The notes under the pieces: model-generated
Told to the model about the DNA's origin: nothing
What the model saw: only the letters and a program-made list of their open reading frames with translations
Database searches by the model: none
Source of the DNA: Bacteroides sp. CAG:709
GTDB lineage: Bacteria > Bacteroidota > Bacteroidia > Bacteroidales > UBA932
Reading direction: 5' to 3'
Assembly (NCBI GenBank): GCA_000434935.1
Contig: FR882201.1
Location: 27,322-55,105, forward strand
DNA length: 27,784 nt
Shown here: positions 7,452 to 15,011 of the stretch, piece by piece
Position numbering within the stretch: the first letter of the stretch is position 1
How the letters are laid out: every line of letters starts with the position of its first letter
Program-made: the position numbers and the translations under genes

Positions 7452-7469
7452 ATAAGAGCGTACACATTT

Positions 7470-7937
7470 ATGGAAAAAACATTGATATATCAGACGATGG
7501 CGGGTCCGGTGGAAGAGCGCGGATGTTTCATCACTGATATCACGGTCAGTCCTGACAATGACATTGTCATAGCCATTGAATCGGAGGAAGGGACTGTGGT
7601 GATGGACGATTGCGTGGCGGTGAACGACGCTTTCCTGGCAGCATTCGACCAGGACAAGGAAGATTATTCATTGACCGTGACTTCAGCAGGGCTCGACCAG
7701 CCTTTCAAGATCGTAAAACAGTATGTAAAGGCTGTCGGGACGAAGGTCGTCGTGAAGACCAGGGACGGAAGGAAGATCACCGGGAAGATGGAGAGCGCGG
7801 ATGAAAACGGATTTACCGTTTCGTACGAGGTGAAGGAAGCCGTTCCGGGAAAGAAGAAAAAGGAACTGGTACGCCACGAAGAGACTTTCGCCTACGGTGA
7901 TGTCAATTCCGTAATGCCGCACATTGATTTCGAATAA
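7470..7937 (+). CDS. rimP: Ribosome maturation factor RimP
   Basis: RimP helps assemble the 30S ribosomal subunit. The 155-residue protein has the N-terminal alpha/beta domain and a C-terminal SH3-like barrel. Typical segments are VMDDCVAVNDAFLAAFD, the conserved YSLTVTSAGLDQPFK, and then KVVVKTRDGRKITGKMESAD. It is the first gene of the rimP-nusA-infB operon, an order conserved across many bacteria. The stop at 7935-7937 is 19 bp before the preferred nusA start. The leader carries a terminator-like hairpin, so expression may be attenuated. Confidence 0.93.
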   Translation: MEKTLIYQTMAGPVEERGCFITDITVSPDNDIVIAIESEEGTVVMDDCVAVNDAFLAAFDQDKEDYSLTVTSAGLDQPFKIVKQYVKAVGTKVVVKTRDGRKITGKMESADENGFTVSYEVKEAVPGKKKKELVRHEETFAYGDVNSVMPHIDFE

Positions 7938-7956
7938 TATAATAAAAGTACAATAT

Positions 7957-9225
7957 ATGGATTCAGAAAAAATCGACCTCAAAACCGCGTTTGCGCTTTT
8001 CAAGGACGAAAAGCATATTGACCGCCCGGTAATGATGGGTGTGCTCAAGGATGTTTTCATGACACAGCTTACCAAGACTTTCGGCTCGGCTGACAACTTC
8101 GACGTCATCATCAATGTCGACAAGGGAGACTGCGAGATCTACCAGAACCTGGAGGTTGTGGAGAATGTGGAGAACCCCAACACCCAGATTTCTCTGGAGG
8201 AGGTCAACAAGAACGGCGACGACTACGAACTCGGCGAGACATTTACCAGAAAGGTGGAGCTCAAAGATTTCGGAAGACGTGGAATCCTCAATATCCGCCA
8301 GAATCTTCAGGGAAGAATCATGGATATAGAGAAAGCCAACCTCTATAACAAATACACGGACAAGATCGGCGAGATCTTCACCGGTGAAGTTTACCAGACA
8401 TGGTCGAAGGAGGTGCTTATCCTCGATGAGGACGGCAACGAGCTCAGACTGCCCAAGAACGAGCAGATTCCGGGCGAGCATTTCAAGAAGAACGACACCG
8501 TCCGCGCCATCATCAAGAGCGTGGAGATGAAGAACAATACCACTCCTTACATTGTTCTTTCCAGAACTTCCGACGAGTTCCTCAAGAAGCTTTTCGAGCA
8601 GGAGGTTCCGGAGATTTTCGACGGACTCATCACTATCAAGAAGGTAGTCCGCATCCCTGGCGAGAGAGCGAAGGTGGCCGTAGAGTCTTATGACGACAGA
8701 ATCGATCCTATCGGAGCTTGTATCGGTGTGAAGGGTTCCAGAATCATCGGCATCGTACGTGAGCTCAGGAACGAGAACATCGACGTTCTCCAGTGGACAA
8801 GCAACACCCAGCTTCTCATCCGGAGGGCGCTTAACCCTGCGAAGATATCGTCCATCGACATGGGCACTGACGAGAACGACAAGATCAAGGTGTTCATGCT
8901 GCCTGACGAAGTCAAGAAAGGTATCGGCAAGGGCGGCTGCAACATCAAGCTTGCAGGCATGCTCGTAGGACGCGAGATCGAGGTTTGGAGAGAGATGCCT
9001 AAGGAAGACGGAGAGGAAGAGGGCGACGATGAGGATGTATTGCTCAGCGAGTTCAACAACGAGATCGATCCTTGGGTCATCGAGAGACTCCAGTCAATCG
9101 GTTGTGATACCGCGAAGAGCGTATTGGCACTGGATCCTGCAGACATCGCCAAGAGGGCTGACCTCGAGGACGAGACCGTAGAGGAGGTTGTCAACATTCT
9201 CCGTGCTGAATTCGAAGAAGAGTAG
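7957..9225 (+). CDS. nusA: Transcription termination/antitermination factor NusA
   Basis: NusA binds RNA polymerase and nascent RNA to control pausing, termination and antitermination. From the ATG at 7957 it has 422 residues (MDSEKIDLKTAFALFKDEK). An in-frame start at 7924 would overlap rimP and adds non-conserved residues, so I reject it. The domains seen are the N-terminal polymerase-binding domain, an S1 domain (about residues 135-200, IGEIFTGEVYQTW), KH1 with DPIGACIGVKGSRI and KH2 with GIGKGGCNIKLAGMLVGREIEVW. A short acidic linker and a helix-hairpin-helix tail (WVIERLQSIGCDTAKSVLAL) follow. It is in the operon with rimP and infB, but a mobile-looking repeat separates it from infB. Confidence 0.96.
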   Translation: MDSEKIDLKTAFALFKDEKHIDRPVMMGVLKDVFMTQLTKTFGSADNFDVIINVDKGDCEIYQNLEVVENVENPNTQISLEEVNKNGDDYELGETFTRKVELKDFGRRGILNIRQNLQGRIMDIEKANLYNKYTDKIGEIFTGEVYQTWSKEVLILDEDGNELRLPKNEQIPGEHFKKNDTVRAIIKSVEMKNNTTPYIVLSRTSDEFLKKLFEQEVPEIFDGLITIKKVVRIPGERAKVAVESYDDRIDPIGACIGVKGSRIIGIVRELRNENIDVLQWTSNTQLLIRRALNPAKISSIDMGTDENDKIKVFMLPDEVKKGIGKGGCNIKLAGMLVGREIEVWREMPKEDGEEEGDDEDVLLSEFNNEIDPWVIERLQSIGCDTAKSVLALDPADIAKRADLEDETVEEVVNILRAEFEEE

Positions 9226-9249
9226 AAGAAGCTGCAAGCTGCAAGACAG

Positions 9250-9459
9250 ATTCTAACTCAAGTTTCGGAAGTTGTCAAACTTGCGGGGCGTTAGTGCGGA
9301 TTTGAGGGTTGTCACTCGTTCGAGGGCTGTAAGCCCAACGCACGTTTTTATGTGCACGTTACCCTCACCCTATAAATCCCTCCCCTCGGGGAAGGGACTT
9401 ATCTCGCCCTCACGGGCTCCATAAGCGGTGTTTCGCACTTACGAAACTTGAGATTCTAA
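9250..9459 (+). mobile_element. MITE-like repeat, copy 2 (perfect 7-bp target duplication) between nusA and infB
   Basis: The element at 9257-9452 begins CTCAAGTTTCGGAAG and ends CTTACGAAACTTGAG, which are inverted repeats. It is flanked on both sides by ATTCTAA (9250-9256 and 9453-9459), a perfect 7-bp direct repeat that fits a target-site duplication. Internally it matches copy 1 closely, with the CCCCTCGGGG hairpin and a GCCCTCACGGGC hairpin, and has no coding capacity. Removing the element and one duplication leaves about 55 bp between nusA and infB, a normal operon spacing. Confidence 0.8.
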
Positions 9460-9483
9460 TTTATAAATTTTAAAGGGGTTTTT

Positions 9484-12400
9484 ATGGCAGAAATCAGACT
9501 GAACAAGCTAACAAGACAATTTAACGTGGGACTTCAGACATTGGTGGATTTCCTGAACGGGAAGGGCGCCAATGTAGAGATGAATCCTAACGCGAAAGTA
9601 TCTGACGAGTATATTCCAGATCTGGAGAAGGCTTTCGGCGGCGACGCCAAGGCCAAGGAGGATTCGGAGCGCGTGCAGATCAAGATAAAGGAAATCATTG
9701 AGAAAGGCACCAAGAAGAAAGACGAGGATGAGGAGGAGCCGGCTAGCGGCACCGTCATCATCCGTGGCGCCGGCAACGGCTCATTCGCGAAAGCGGAAGA
9801 GGCTGAGGCACCTGCCGAGGAAGTGAAGGCAGAGCCTGAGGTAAAGCCGGAAGAGGAGACAGCTCCAGCTAAAGTTGCTGAGCCTGAGGCAGTTCCAGAG
9901 CAGAAACCAGAGCCAACGCCTGAACCGGAACCTGTACAGGAGCCTGAGCCTGTCATGAACGAGGAGATTAAAGTGGAGGAGAAACCTGTCATCGAAGAGA
10001 AACCGGTGGCAGAGCCTGAGCCTGCAGCACCTGTTGCTGCGACATTGGCCGTAACGGAAGAAAAGCCTGAGAAACCATCCGTTCCAACCCCTGCGGAGGA
10101 GGCTCATTCCGGACAGGCCAAGAAATCCGACATCAAGAAGAGCGACAGGGCACCTAAGGAGTTCAATCCTAAGGTGGACAAGGCCAAGCTGAAAGCAGAG
10201 CACAAGTTGCAGAAAGCGGCTTCAAGTTCTGACGAAGAGGACACGCCTGCAAGTACTGGCGGTCTGAAGATTGTCGGCAAGGTGGATTTGTCCCAGTTCG
10301 AGCCTAAGAAGAACAAGAAGAGAGAGCGCATTGCCAAGGGCGGAAGCCAGAAGGTCGATGTGAACAAGATTGACAATGACGACAACCGCAAGGACGGCAA
10401 CAAGAAGAACCGTCAGGGCGGCAACAACGGCCAGAACAACGGCCAGAACGGAAAGAAAGATTTCCGTCAGGGCGGAAACAACGGCGGCCAGCAGCAGGGC
10501 GGTGGAAAGAACCGTCGCAAGGACCGCAACAATGACCGCTTCAAGCCGGCAATGACAGAAGCCGAGCAGGAGGAAATGCAGAAGGAAATCCAGAAGCAGG
10601 TCAAGGAGACCTACGCAAGGATGAACGACAGCAAGTCCAAGAACAACTTCGGTGCAAAACACAGAAAGGAGAAGAGAGAGCTCGCATCCCAGAAACTTCA
10701 GGAGGAGATGGCTCAGGAGGCAGCAGAGAAGAAGATTCTCAAGGTTACCGAGTTCGTGACCGTCAATGATCTCGCCACCCTCATGAACAATACTCCTGTA
10801 AACAAGGTCATCGAGGCATGTTTCAGCCTTGGTCTCATGGTGTCAATCAACCAGAGACTTGACGCAGAGGCACTTGTACTCGTGGCAGAGGAGTTCGGAT
10901 ACAAGGTGGAGTTCGTCACCGCCGACATCCAGAACGAAATCAACCAGGAGACCGACGAGCCGGAGAACGAGGCTGACCTCGTGACAAGGCCTCCTATCAT
11001 CACGGTGATGGGACACGTCGACCATGGCAAGACTTCGCTCCTCGACTACATCAGACAGACCAATGTGATCGCCGGTGAGGCCGGAGGTATCACACAGCAC
11101 ATCGGTGCATACAACGTGGTACTCCACGACGGAAGGAAGATTACCTTCCTCGATACTCCTGGTCATGAGGCATTTACAGCGATGCGTGCCCGTGGTGCAC
11201 AGCTTACCGACCTTGCGATCATCATCATTGCCGCTGACGACGCCGTGATGCCGCAGACAGTGGAGGCCATCAACCATGCACAGGCTGCCGGAGTCCCTAT
11301 GGTATTCGCCATCAACAAGATAGACAAGCCGGGCGCACAGCCGGAGAAAATCCGTCAGCAGCTGGCTCAGATGAATATCCTTGTGGAGGACTGGGGCGGA
11401 AAATACCAGTGCCAGGAAATTTCTGCAAAGAAGGGTCTCAACGTGGACAAGCTTCTGGAGAAGGTGCTCCTGGAAACTGACCTCATGGACCTGAAGGCAA
11501 ATCCTAAGAGACTTGGTGTAGGTACAGTGATCGAGTCCTCTCTCGACAAGGGCCGCGGATATCTCGCGACAATCCTTGTCCAGGACGGAACGGTCCACAC
11601 GGGAGACATGATGCTCAGCGGCTGCTACTACGGACGTGTAAAGGCCATGTTCAATGAACGTGGACAGAAAGTCGAGACGGCAGGACCTTCAACCCCTGTT
11701 TCAATTCTCGGTCTGAACGGTGCTCCTAGCGCCGGTGACAAGTTCAACATCATGAACGACGAGAAAGAGGCCAAGGCCATCGCAAACAAACGTGAGCAGC
11801 TCATCCGTATCCAGGGCATCAAGACCCAGAAGCACATGACATTGGAGGAAATCGGACGTCGTATCGCCATCGGCAACTTCAAGGAGCTGAACATCATCGT
11901 CAAGGGAGACGTGGACGGTTCAGTGGAGGCTCTGTCAGACTCACTTATCAAGCTCTCTACAGAGGAGGTTCGTGTCAATGTAATCCACAAGTCAGTGGGT
12001 GCGATTTCCGAGTCCGACGTCATGCTGGCTACCGCATCCGATGCGATCATCATCGGTTTCCAGGTACGTCCTTCAGCTGACGCAAGAAACCTTGCGGAGA
12101 AAGAGGGCATCGAAATCCGTCTCTACTCCATCATCTATGATGCCATCAATGAGGTTACTGACGGTATCGAGGGTATGCTCGAACCGGAGAAGAAGGAAGA
12201 AGTCACAGCTACCGCAGAGGTCAAGCAGACATTCCACATTTCCAAGGTCGGAACCATCGCAGGATGTCTCATCAAGGACGGCAAGATGCAGGCCAAGAGC
12301 AAGGTCCGTCTTATCCGCGACGGCATCGTAGTCTACACCGGAGAACTTTCCTCTCTCAAGCGCGGCAAGGATGACGCCAAGGAGGTTATCGCCGGCATGG

Positions 12401-12492
12401 AGTGCGGTATCGGAATTGACAAATACAATGATGTCAAACCTGGCGATGTCATCGAGGCATTCCAGATTGTCGAGATCAAAAGGACGCTGTAA
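9484..12492 (+). CDS. infB: Translation initiation factor IF-2
   Basis: IF-2 is the GTPase that brings initiator tRNA to the 30S subunit and promotes subunit joining. The protein has 1002 residues. A small N-terminal domain (MAEIRLNKLTRQFNVGLQTL) is followed by a long Glu/Pro-rich linker (about residues 100-240) and a basic Asn/Gly/Lys-rich stretch (about 295-345), as is common in Bacteroidota. Next come the second N-terminal domain and the G domain: GHVDHGKT at about residue 510, DTPGHEAF at about 558 and NKID at about 611. Domains II, III and the tRNA-binding C2 domain complete it. It ends before a strong terminator. The MITE-like repeat upstream could affect its linkage to nusA. Confidence 0.97.
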   Translation: MAEIRLNKLTRQFNVGLQTLVDFLNGKGANVEMNPNAKVSDEYIPDLEKAFGGDAKAKEDSERVQIKIKEIIEKGTKKKDEDEEEPASGTVIIRGAGNGSFAKAEEAEAPAEEVKAEPEVKPEEETAPAKVAEPEAVPEQKPEPTPEPEPVQEPEPVMNEEIKVEEKPVIEEKPVAEPEPAAPVAATLAVTEEKPEKPSVPTPAEEAHSGQAKKSDIKKSDRAPKEFNPKVDKAKLKAEHKLQKAASSSDEEDTPASTGGLKIVGKVDLSQFEPKKNKKRERIAKGGSQKVDVNKIDNDDNRKDGNKKNRQGGNNGQNNGQNGKKDFRQGGNNGGQQQGGGKNRRKDRNNDRFKPAMTEAEQEEMQKEIQKQVKETYARMNDSKSKNNFGAKHRKEKRELASQKLQEEMAQEAAEKKILKVTEFVTVNDLATLMNNTPVNKVIEACFSLGLMVSINQRLDAEALVLVAEEFGYKVEFVTADIQNEINQETDEPENEADLVTRPPIITVMGHVDHGKTSLLDYIRQTNVIAGEAGGITQHIGAYNVVLHDGRKITFLDTPGHEAFTAMRARGAQLTDLAIIIIAADDAVMPQTVEAINHAQAAGVPMVFAINKIDKPGAQPEKIRQQLAQMNILVEDWGGKYQCQEISAKKGLNVDKLLEKVLLETDLMDLKANPKRLGVGTVIESSLDKGRGYLATILVQDGTVHTGDMMLSGCYYGRVKAMFNERGQKVETAGPSTPVSILGLNGAPSAGDKFNIMNDEKEAKAIANKREQLIRIQGIKTQKHMTLEEIGRRIAIGNFKELNIIVKGDVDGSVEALSDSLIKLSTEEVRVNVIHKSVGAISESDVMLATASDAIIIGFQVRPSADARNLAEKEGIEIRLYSIIYDAINEVTDGIEGMLEPEKKEEVTATAEVKQTFHISKVGTIAGCLIKDGKMQAKSKVRLIRDGIVVYTGELSSLKRGKDDAKEVIAGMECGIGIDKYNDVKPGDVIEAFQIVEIKRTL

Positions 12493-12510
12493 CGCTTCCA
12501 CATAATTTGA

Positions 12511-12550
12511 AAACCGCCTGGTGCAAGATGTTACATCAGGCGGTTTTTTA
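12511..12550 (+). terminator. Intrinsic terminator of rimP-nusA-infB
   Basis: AAACCGCCTG (12511-12520) pairs perfectly with CAGGCGGTTT (12537-12546), and the T-run continues to 12549. It lies 18 bp after the infB stop. Confidence 0.9.
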
Positions 12551-12621
12551 TTCTACGTGTTTGAGTGTGACATCGCTAATGGGAGAGGAAAAGCTCTGGG
12601 GGTATTTCTAGCGCTTAAACT

Positions 12622-12811
12622 GAACAAGTTGGCAGGAGTCAATGGTTCTCATTGATCGTGTTATTCGCTGATTACCAGACCATTAGAAGTATTAATCAGA
12701 ACAGATTACCATGCCAACTCCCATGTTTTTTCATGAGACTTGGCATGGGCTTGTTAGTACAACTCATTGATACATTGCCATTTAGTCAAAAACTAAGCTG
12801 CCAACTTGTTC
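12622..12811. repeat. Nested inverted repeats, possible MITE-like element or RNA
   Basis: GAACAAGTTGGCAG (12622-12635) is perfectly inverted at 12798-12811. Inside, the arms 12710-12725 (CATGCCAACTCCCATG) and 12732-12747 pair at 14 of 16 positions around a loop of six T. Both pairs share the TGCCAAC/GTTGGCA theme, so alternative pairings between them are possible. No target duplication is obvious. Confidence 0.6.
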
Positions 12812-12910
12812 GGAAATTACCGCGACAAGGAATTGTCACGACTCGTTCTTGGATGCGCCCCGGCAGGTGAAACGTCTTCGTGGTGGACCTTACCTCTACT
12901 TCCCTGACAT

Positions 12911-13118
12911 TTATGCGCCCCGGCAGGGGTGGGACCTCTGGAGGTTCGCTTCGCTCATCCCGTCAGGCTGTCGCCTGCCACCCATTCACAAGGTCATGGG
13001 CGACCATGCCTCCAGAGACCCCACCCCCGTCTGGGCTTTGACGAAACGGTGGCACTGCCAGATTCCATGCCCGAGTCACTGTCTAATATTGACGGCGGGA
13101 CGTAGCCTCGCCCGAGTT
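12911..13118 (+). repeat. Structured repeat, copy A
   Basis: The left arm GGGGTGGGACCTCTGGAGG (12926-12944) pairs with the right arm CCTCCAGAGACCCCACCCC (about 13009-13027) with few mismatches. Between them lie two hairpins: CAGGC-TGTC-GCCTG and CATGG-GCGA-CCATG, the latter closed by a GNRA-type loop. Unpaired stretches such as TTCGCTTCGCTCATCCCGTC and CACCCATTCACAAGG are nearly identical to copy B (about 15749-15925). Outside the stem both copies share ACGAAACGG and a GGCGGGAC...CGCCC right end. Confidence 0.75.
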
Positions 13119-13141
13119 GTTGGCACAATGATTATTTTATT

Positions 13142-13166
13142 AGCATAATTCTAATAGAATAATGCT
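13142..13166. repeat. AT-rich 25-bp palindrome
   Basis: AGCATAATTCTA and TAGAATAATGCT form an almost perfect palindrome around one central base, with a single A-A mismatch. It lies downstream of structured repeat A. It may be a hairpin or a protein-binding site; no gene begins next to it. Confidence 0.55.
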
Positions 13167-13280
13167 TAGTATTTGGATAAAGTCCGAGAAAATCTGCTAG
13201 CGGGGCCTCATATCTTCACCTTGTAATGACTTTATCATGCGCCCGGTCAGGGGCCAGAGGTCGTCCGGATTAAAACGATT

Positions 13281-13323
13281 ATTTCCGGACAAGTTAGTGA
13301 AATAGTGCAACTTGTCCGGAAAT
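13281..13323. repeat. Perfect 15-bp inverted repeat downstream of the XRE gene
   Basis: ATTTCCGGACAAGTT (13281-13295) is perfectly inverted at 13309-13323 around a 13-nt loop. It lies 25 bp past the end of the XRE gene. It may terminate the NfeD-flotillin-XRE operon on the minus strand, although the T-tract after it is short (CGTTTT). The right arm resembles the sequence AACTTGTTCGGAAAT at 12803-12817. Confidence 0.6.
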
Positions 13324-13347
13324 AGGGGCGTTTTTATGGACGAAATG

Positions 13348-13563
13348 TTATAAACTGTCTTCCGGAACATATTCCAGGATATCGCCGGGTTGGCAGTCGA
13401 GGGCACGGCAGAGGGCTTCCAGGGTGGAAAAGCGCACTGCCTTGGCCTTGCCTGTCTTAAGAATGGAAAGATTCGTGGCGGAGATACCGACTTTTTCAGC
13501 CAGTTCCCCGCTCGACATCTTTCTGCGGGCCAGCATTACATCTATGTTGACTGTAATCGGCAT
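13348..13563 (-). CDS. Small XRE-family (Cro/CI-type) transcriptional regulator
   Basis: A 71-residue protein that is almost wholly a helix-turn-helix domain: ARRKMSSGELAEKVGISATNLSILKTGKAKAVRFSTLEALCRALDCQPGDILEY. It is of the YozG/HTH_26 type, with the recognition helix near ATNLSILKTGK and the usual closing QPGDILEY. Such genes often lie beside a DUF2975 membrane protein; here no such partner is present and it follows flotillin by 5 bp, so it is likely co-transcribed with the NfeD-flotillin pair. It may act on its own operon or on the inverted repeat just downstream; that is inference. Confidence 0.88.
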   Translation of the reverse strand: MPITVNIDVMLARRKMSSGELAEKVGISATNLSILKTGKAKAVRFSTLEALCRALDCQPGDILEYVPEDSL

Positions 13564-13568
13564 AATTG

Positions 13569-14990
13569 TTATTCAGTAGCCTCCCCTTCTGTCTTGGCCG
13601 GCTGTCCCTCCGCGCCCTTGAGATAACTTGGAAGATTCATGCCTGCCATCTTGAACAGCTCGTCAAGCGGCGGAACAGACTGCATCATACCGGAAATGAA
13701 ATTGGCAGTGGACGTCTTTCCGTCACCCTTGCCGTTGCCGTCCCATACGGTAACCTTGTCGATCTTGATGCCTTTGACAGCCTCGACCTGAGTCTTGACA
13801 AGTTCAGGAAGCTTGTCCGCGATAAGCATGAGCACAGCCTTCTGCGCATCACCCTCGGCAGCACCGACAAGCCTCTGGAAACCCTCAGCCTGCTTGGTAA
13901 GAATCTCCTCGATACCCTTCGCCTGGGCAGCCATCTTCGCATAAATCGCATCTGCCTCACCCTGAGCCGTCCTGCGCAATTTCTCAGCCTCAGCCTCAGC
14001 GTCAATGATGGCCTTCTCCTTTTCAATCTGTGCAGGTACGACAATGTTTGCCTGCTGGGTAGCCTGTTCCCTGGCAGCACGCGCAAGTTCGGCATTCTGT
14101 TCAGCCTTATATGCCTCCTCCATCGCCTTCGCAGCCTGGACCTTCTCGGCAGCTATCGCAATTCTTGCAGCCTCTGCCTCCTTTTCACGCCTGATGGCAT
14201 CGGAATTGGCAATCGCTATCTTGGAATTGTTCTCACCCTCGACCGCCTTGGCATTGGCATCCGCAGTGGAAATTCTGGTATCGCGGACGGTTTCCGCAAT
14301 GCGGATATCCTTGTCCCTATCTGCCTCGGCCTTACCGATTTCACCGAAACGGTTCTGCTCGGCGACACTCTTCTTGGCATCATTGATCGCCTTGGCCGCA
14401 GCCTCCTTTCCGAGAGCCTCGATGTAGCCGGACTCGTCGCGGATATCGGTGACATTCACATTGATAAGCTTCAGACCGATCTTGCGGAGCTCCGCCTCGA
14501 CGTTGGTACTGACATTGGCGAGGAACTTGTCGCGGTCGGAGTTGATTTCCTCGATGTCCATGGTCGCGATGACGAGCCTGAGCTGTCCGAAAAGGATATC
14601 GGTGGCGATGTTCTGGACATTCTCGATGGTGAGTCCGAGGAGACGCTCTGCCGCATTGGTCATATTCTCGGGCTCCGTGGAGATACCGACGGTGAAGCGG
14701 CATGGCACGTCAACACGGATATTCTGCTTGCTGAGCGCATTGGTAAGGTTGCATTCAATGGAAATCGGGGTAAGATCCAGGAACGAATAGCTCTGGAAAA
14801 CAGGCCAGATGAAAGCGGCACCGCCGTGAATACACTTGGCAGACGACGACCCGCCGTTCTTGTTTCTCCTTGTCTTTCCGTAAATTACGAGAATCTTGTC
14901 TGACGGACAACGCTTATAGCGGTTAAGTATTGCGGCCAATGTAACTATGAGCACGACCACCGCAATCGCAATGATGATAATTATTTCCAT
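13569..14990 (-). CDS. Flotillin-like SPFH/band-7 membrane protein
   Basis: A 473-residue membrane-anchored protein of the flotillin (FloT/YqiK) family, which organises membrane microdomains in characterised bacteria. A single N-terminal membrane segment (about residues 2-22) is followed by an SPFH domain (about 30-200) with segments such as NIRVDVPCRFTVGI and ERLLGLTIENVQNIATDILFG. A long Ala/Glu/Lys-rich coiled coil (about 205-380) follows, with EAEKLRRTAQGEADAIYAK, and the tail continues to ATE. The start MEIIIIIAIAVVV at 14990 is 21 bp after the NfeD-like gene. Flotillin next to an NfeD protein is a conserved pairing. Confidence 0.92.
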   Translation of the reverse strand: MEIIIIIAIAVVVLIVTLAAILNRYKRCPSDKILVIYGKTRRNKNGGSSSAKCIHGGAAFIWPVFQSYSFLDLTPISIECNLTNALSKQNIRVDVPCRFTVGISTEPENMTNAAERLLGLTIENVQNIATDILFGQLRLVIATMDIEEINSDRDKFLANVSTNVEAELRKIGLKLINVNVTDIRDESGYIEALGKEAAAKAINDAKKSVAEQNRFGEIGKAEADRDKDIRIAETVRDTRISTADANAKAVEGENNSKIAIANSDAIRREKEAEAARIAIAAEKVQAAKAMEEAYKAEQNAELARAAREQATQQANIVVPAQIEKEKAIIDAEAEAEKLRRTAQGEADAIYAKMAAQAKGIEEILTKQAEGFQRLVGAAEGDAQKAVLMLIADKLPELVKTQVEAVKGIKIDKVTVWDGNGKGDGKTSTANFISGMMQSVPPLDELFKMAGMNLPSYLKGAEGQPAKTEGEATE

Positions 14991-15011
14991 ATCACAATGT
15001 ATTAGGTGTTA

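Larger units (their letters stand above)
12551..13347. other. Long repeat-rich convergent intergenic region
   Basis: About 800 bp lie between the infB terminator and the end of the XRE gene. I see no convincing gene; short ORFs here cross the inverted repeats and resemble nothing known. The region contains a nested inverted repeat (12622-12811), a structured repeat (about 12911-13118), a near-perfect 25-bp AT-rich palindrome (13142-13166) and a perfect 15-bp inverted repeat (13281-13323). The motif GCGCCC(C)GG, followed by CAGG or TCAGG, occurs near 12855, 12914 and 13240. Confidence 0.7.

Noticed and set aside
9784..10560. Glu/Pro-rich and Asn/Gly/Lys-rich stretches in IF-2 as foreign or repeat insert
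   Set aside because: Variable, low-complexity N-terminal linkers are normal for IF-2, particularly in Bacteroidota.
12652..13148. Two short ORFs (72 and 99 codons) in the long intergenic region
   Set aside because: They run through inverted repeats and resemble no known protein; low plausibility as genes.
13566..14903. 445-codon plus-strand ORF opposite flotillin
   Set aside because: It is a shadow of the flotillin gene, caused by its biased codon usage; its protein is Leu/Arg-rich with no family.
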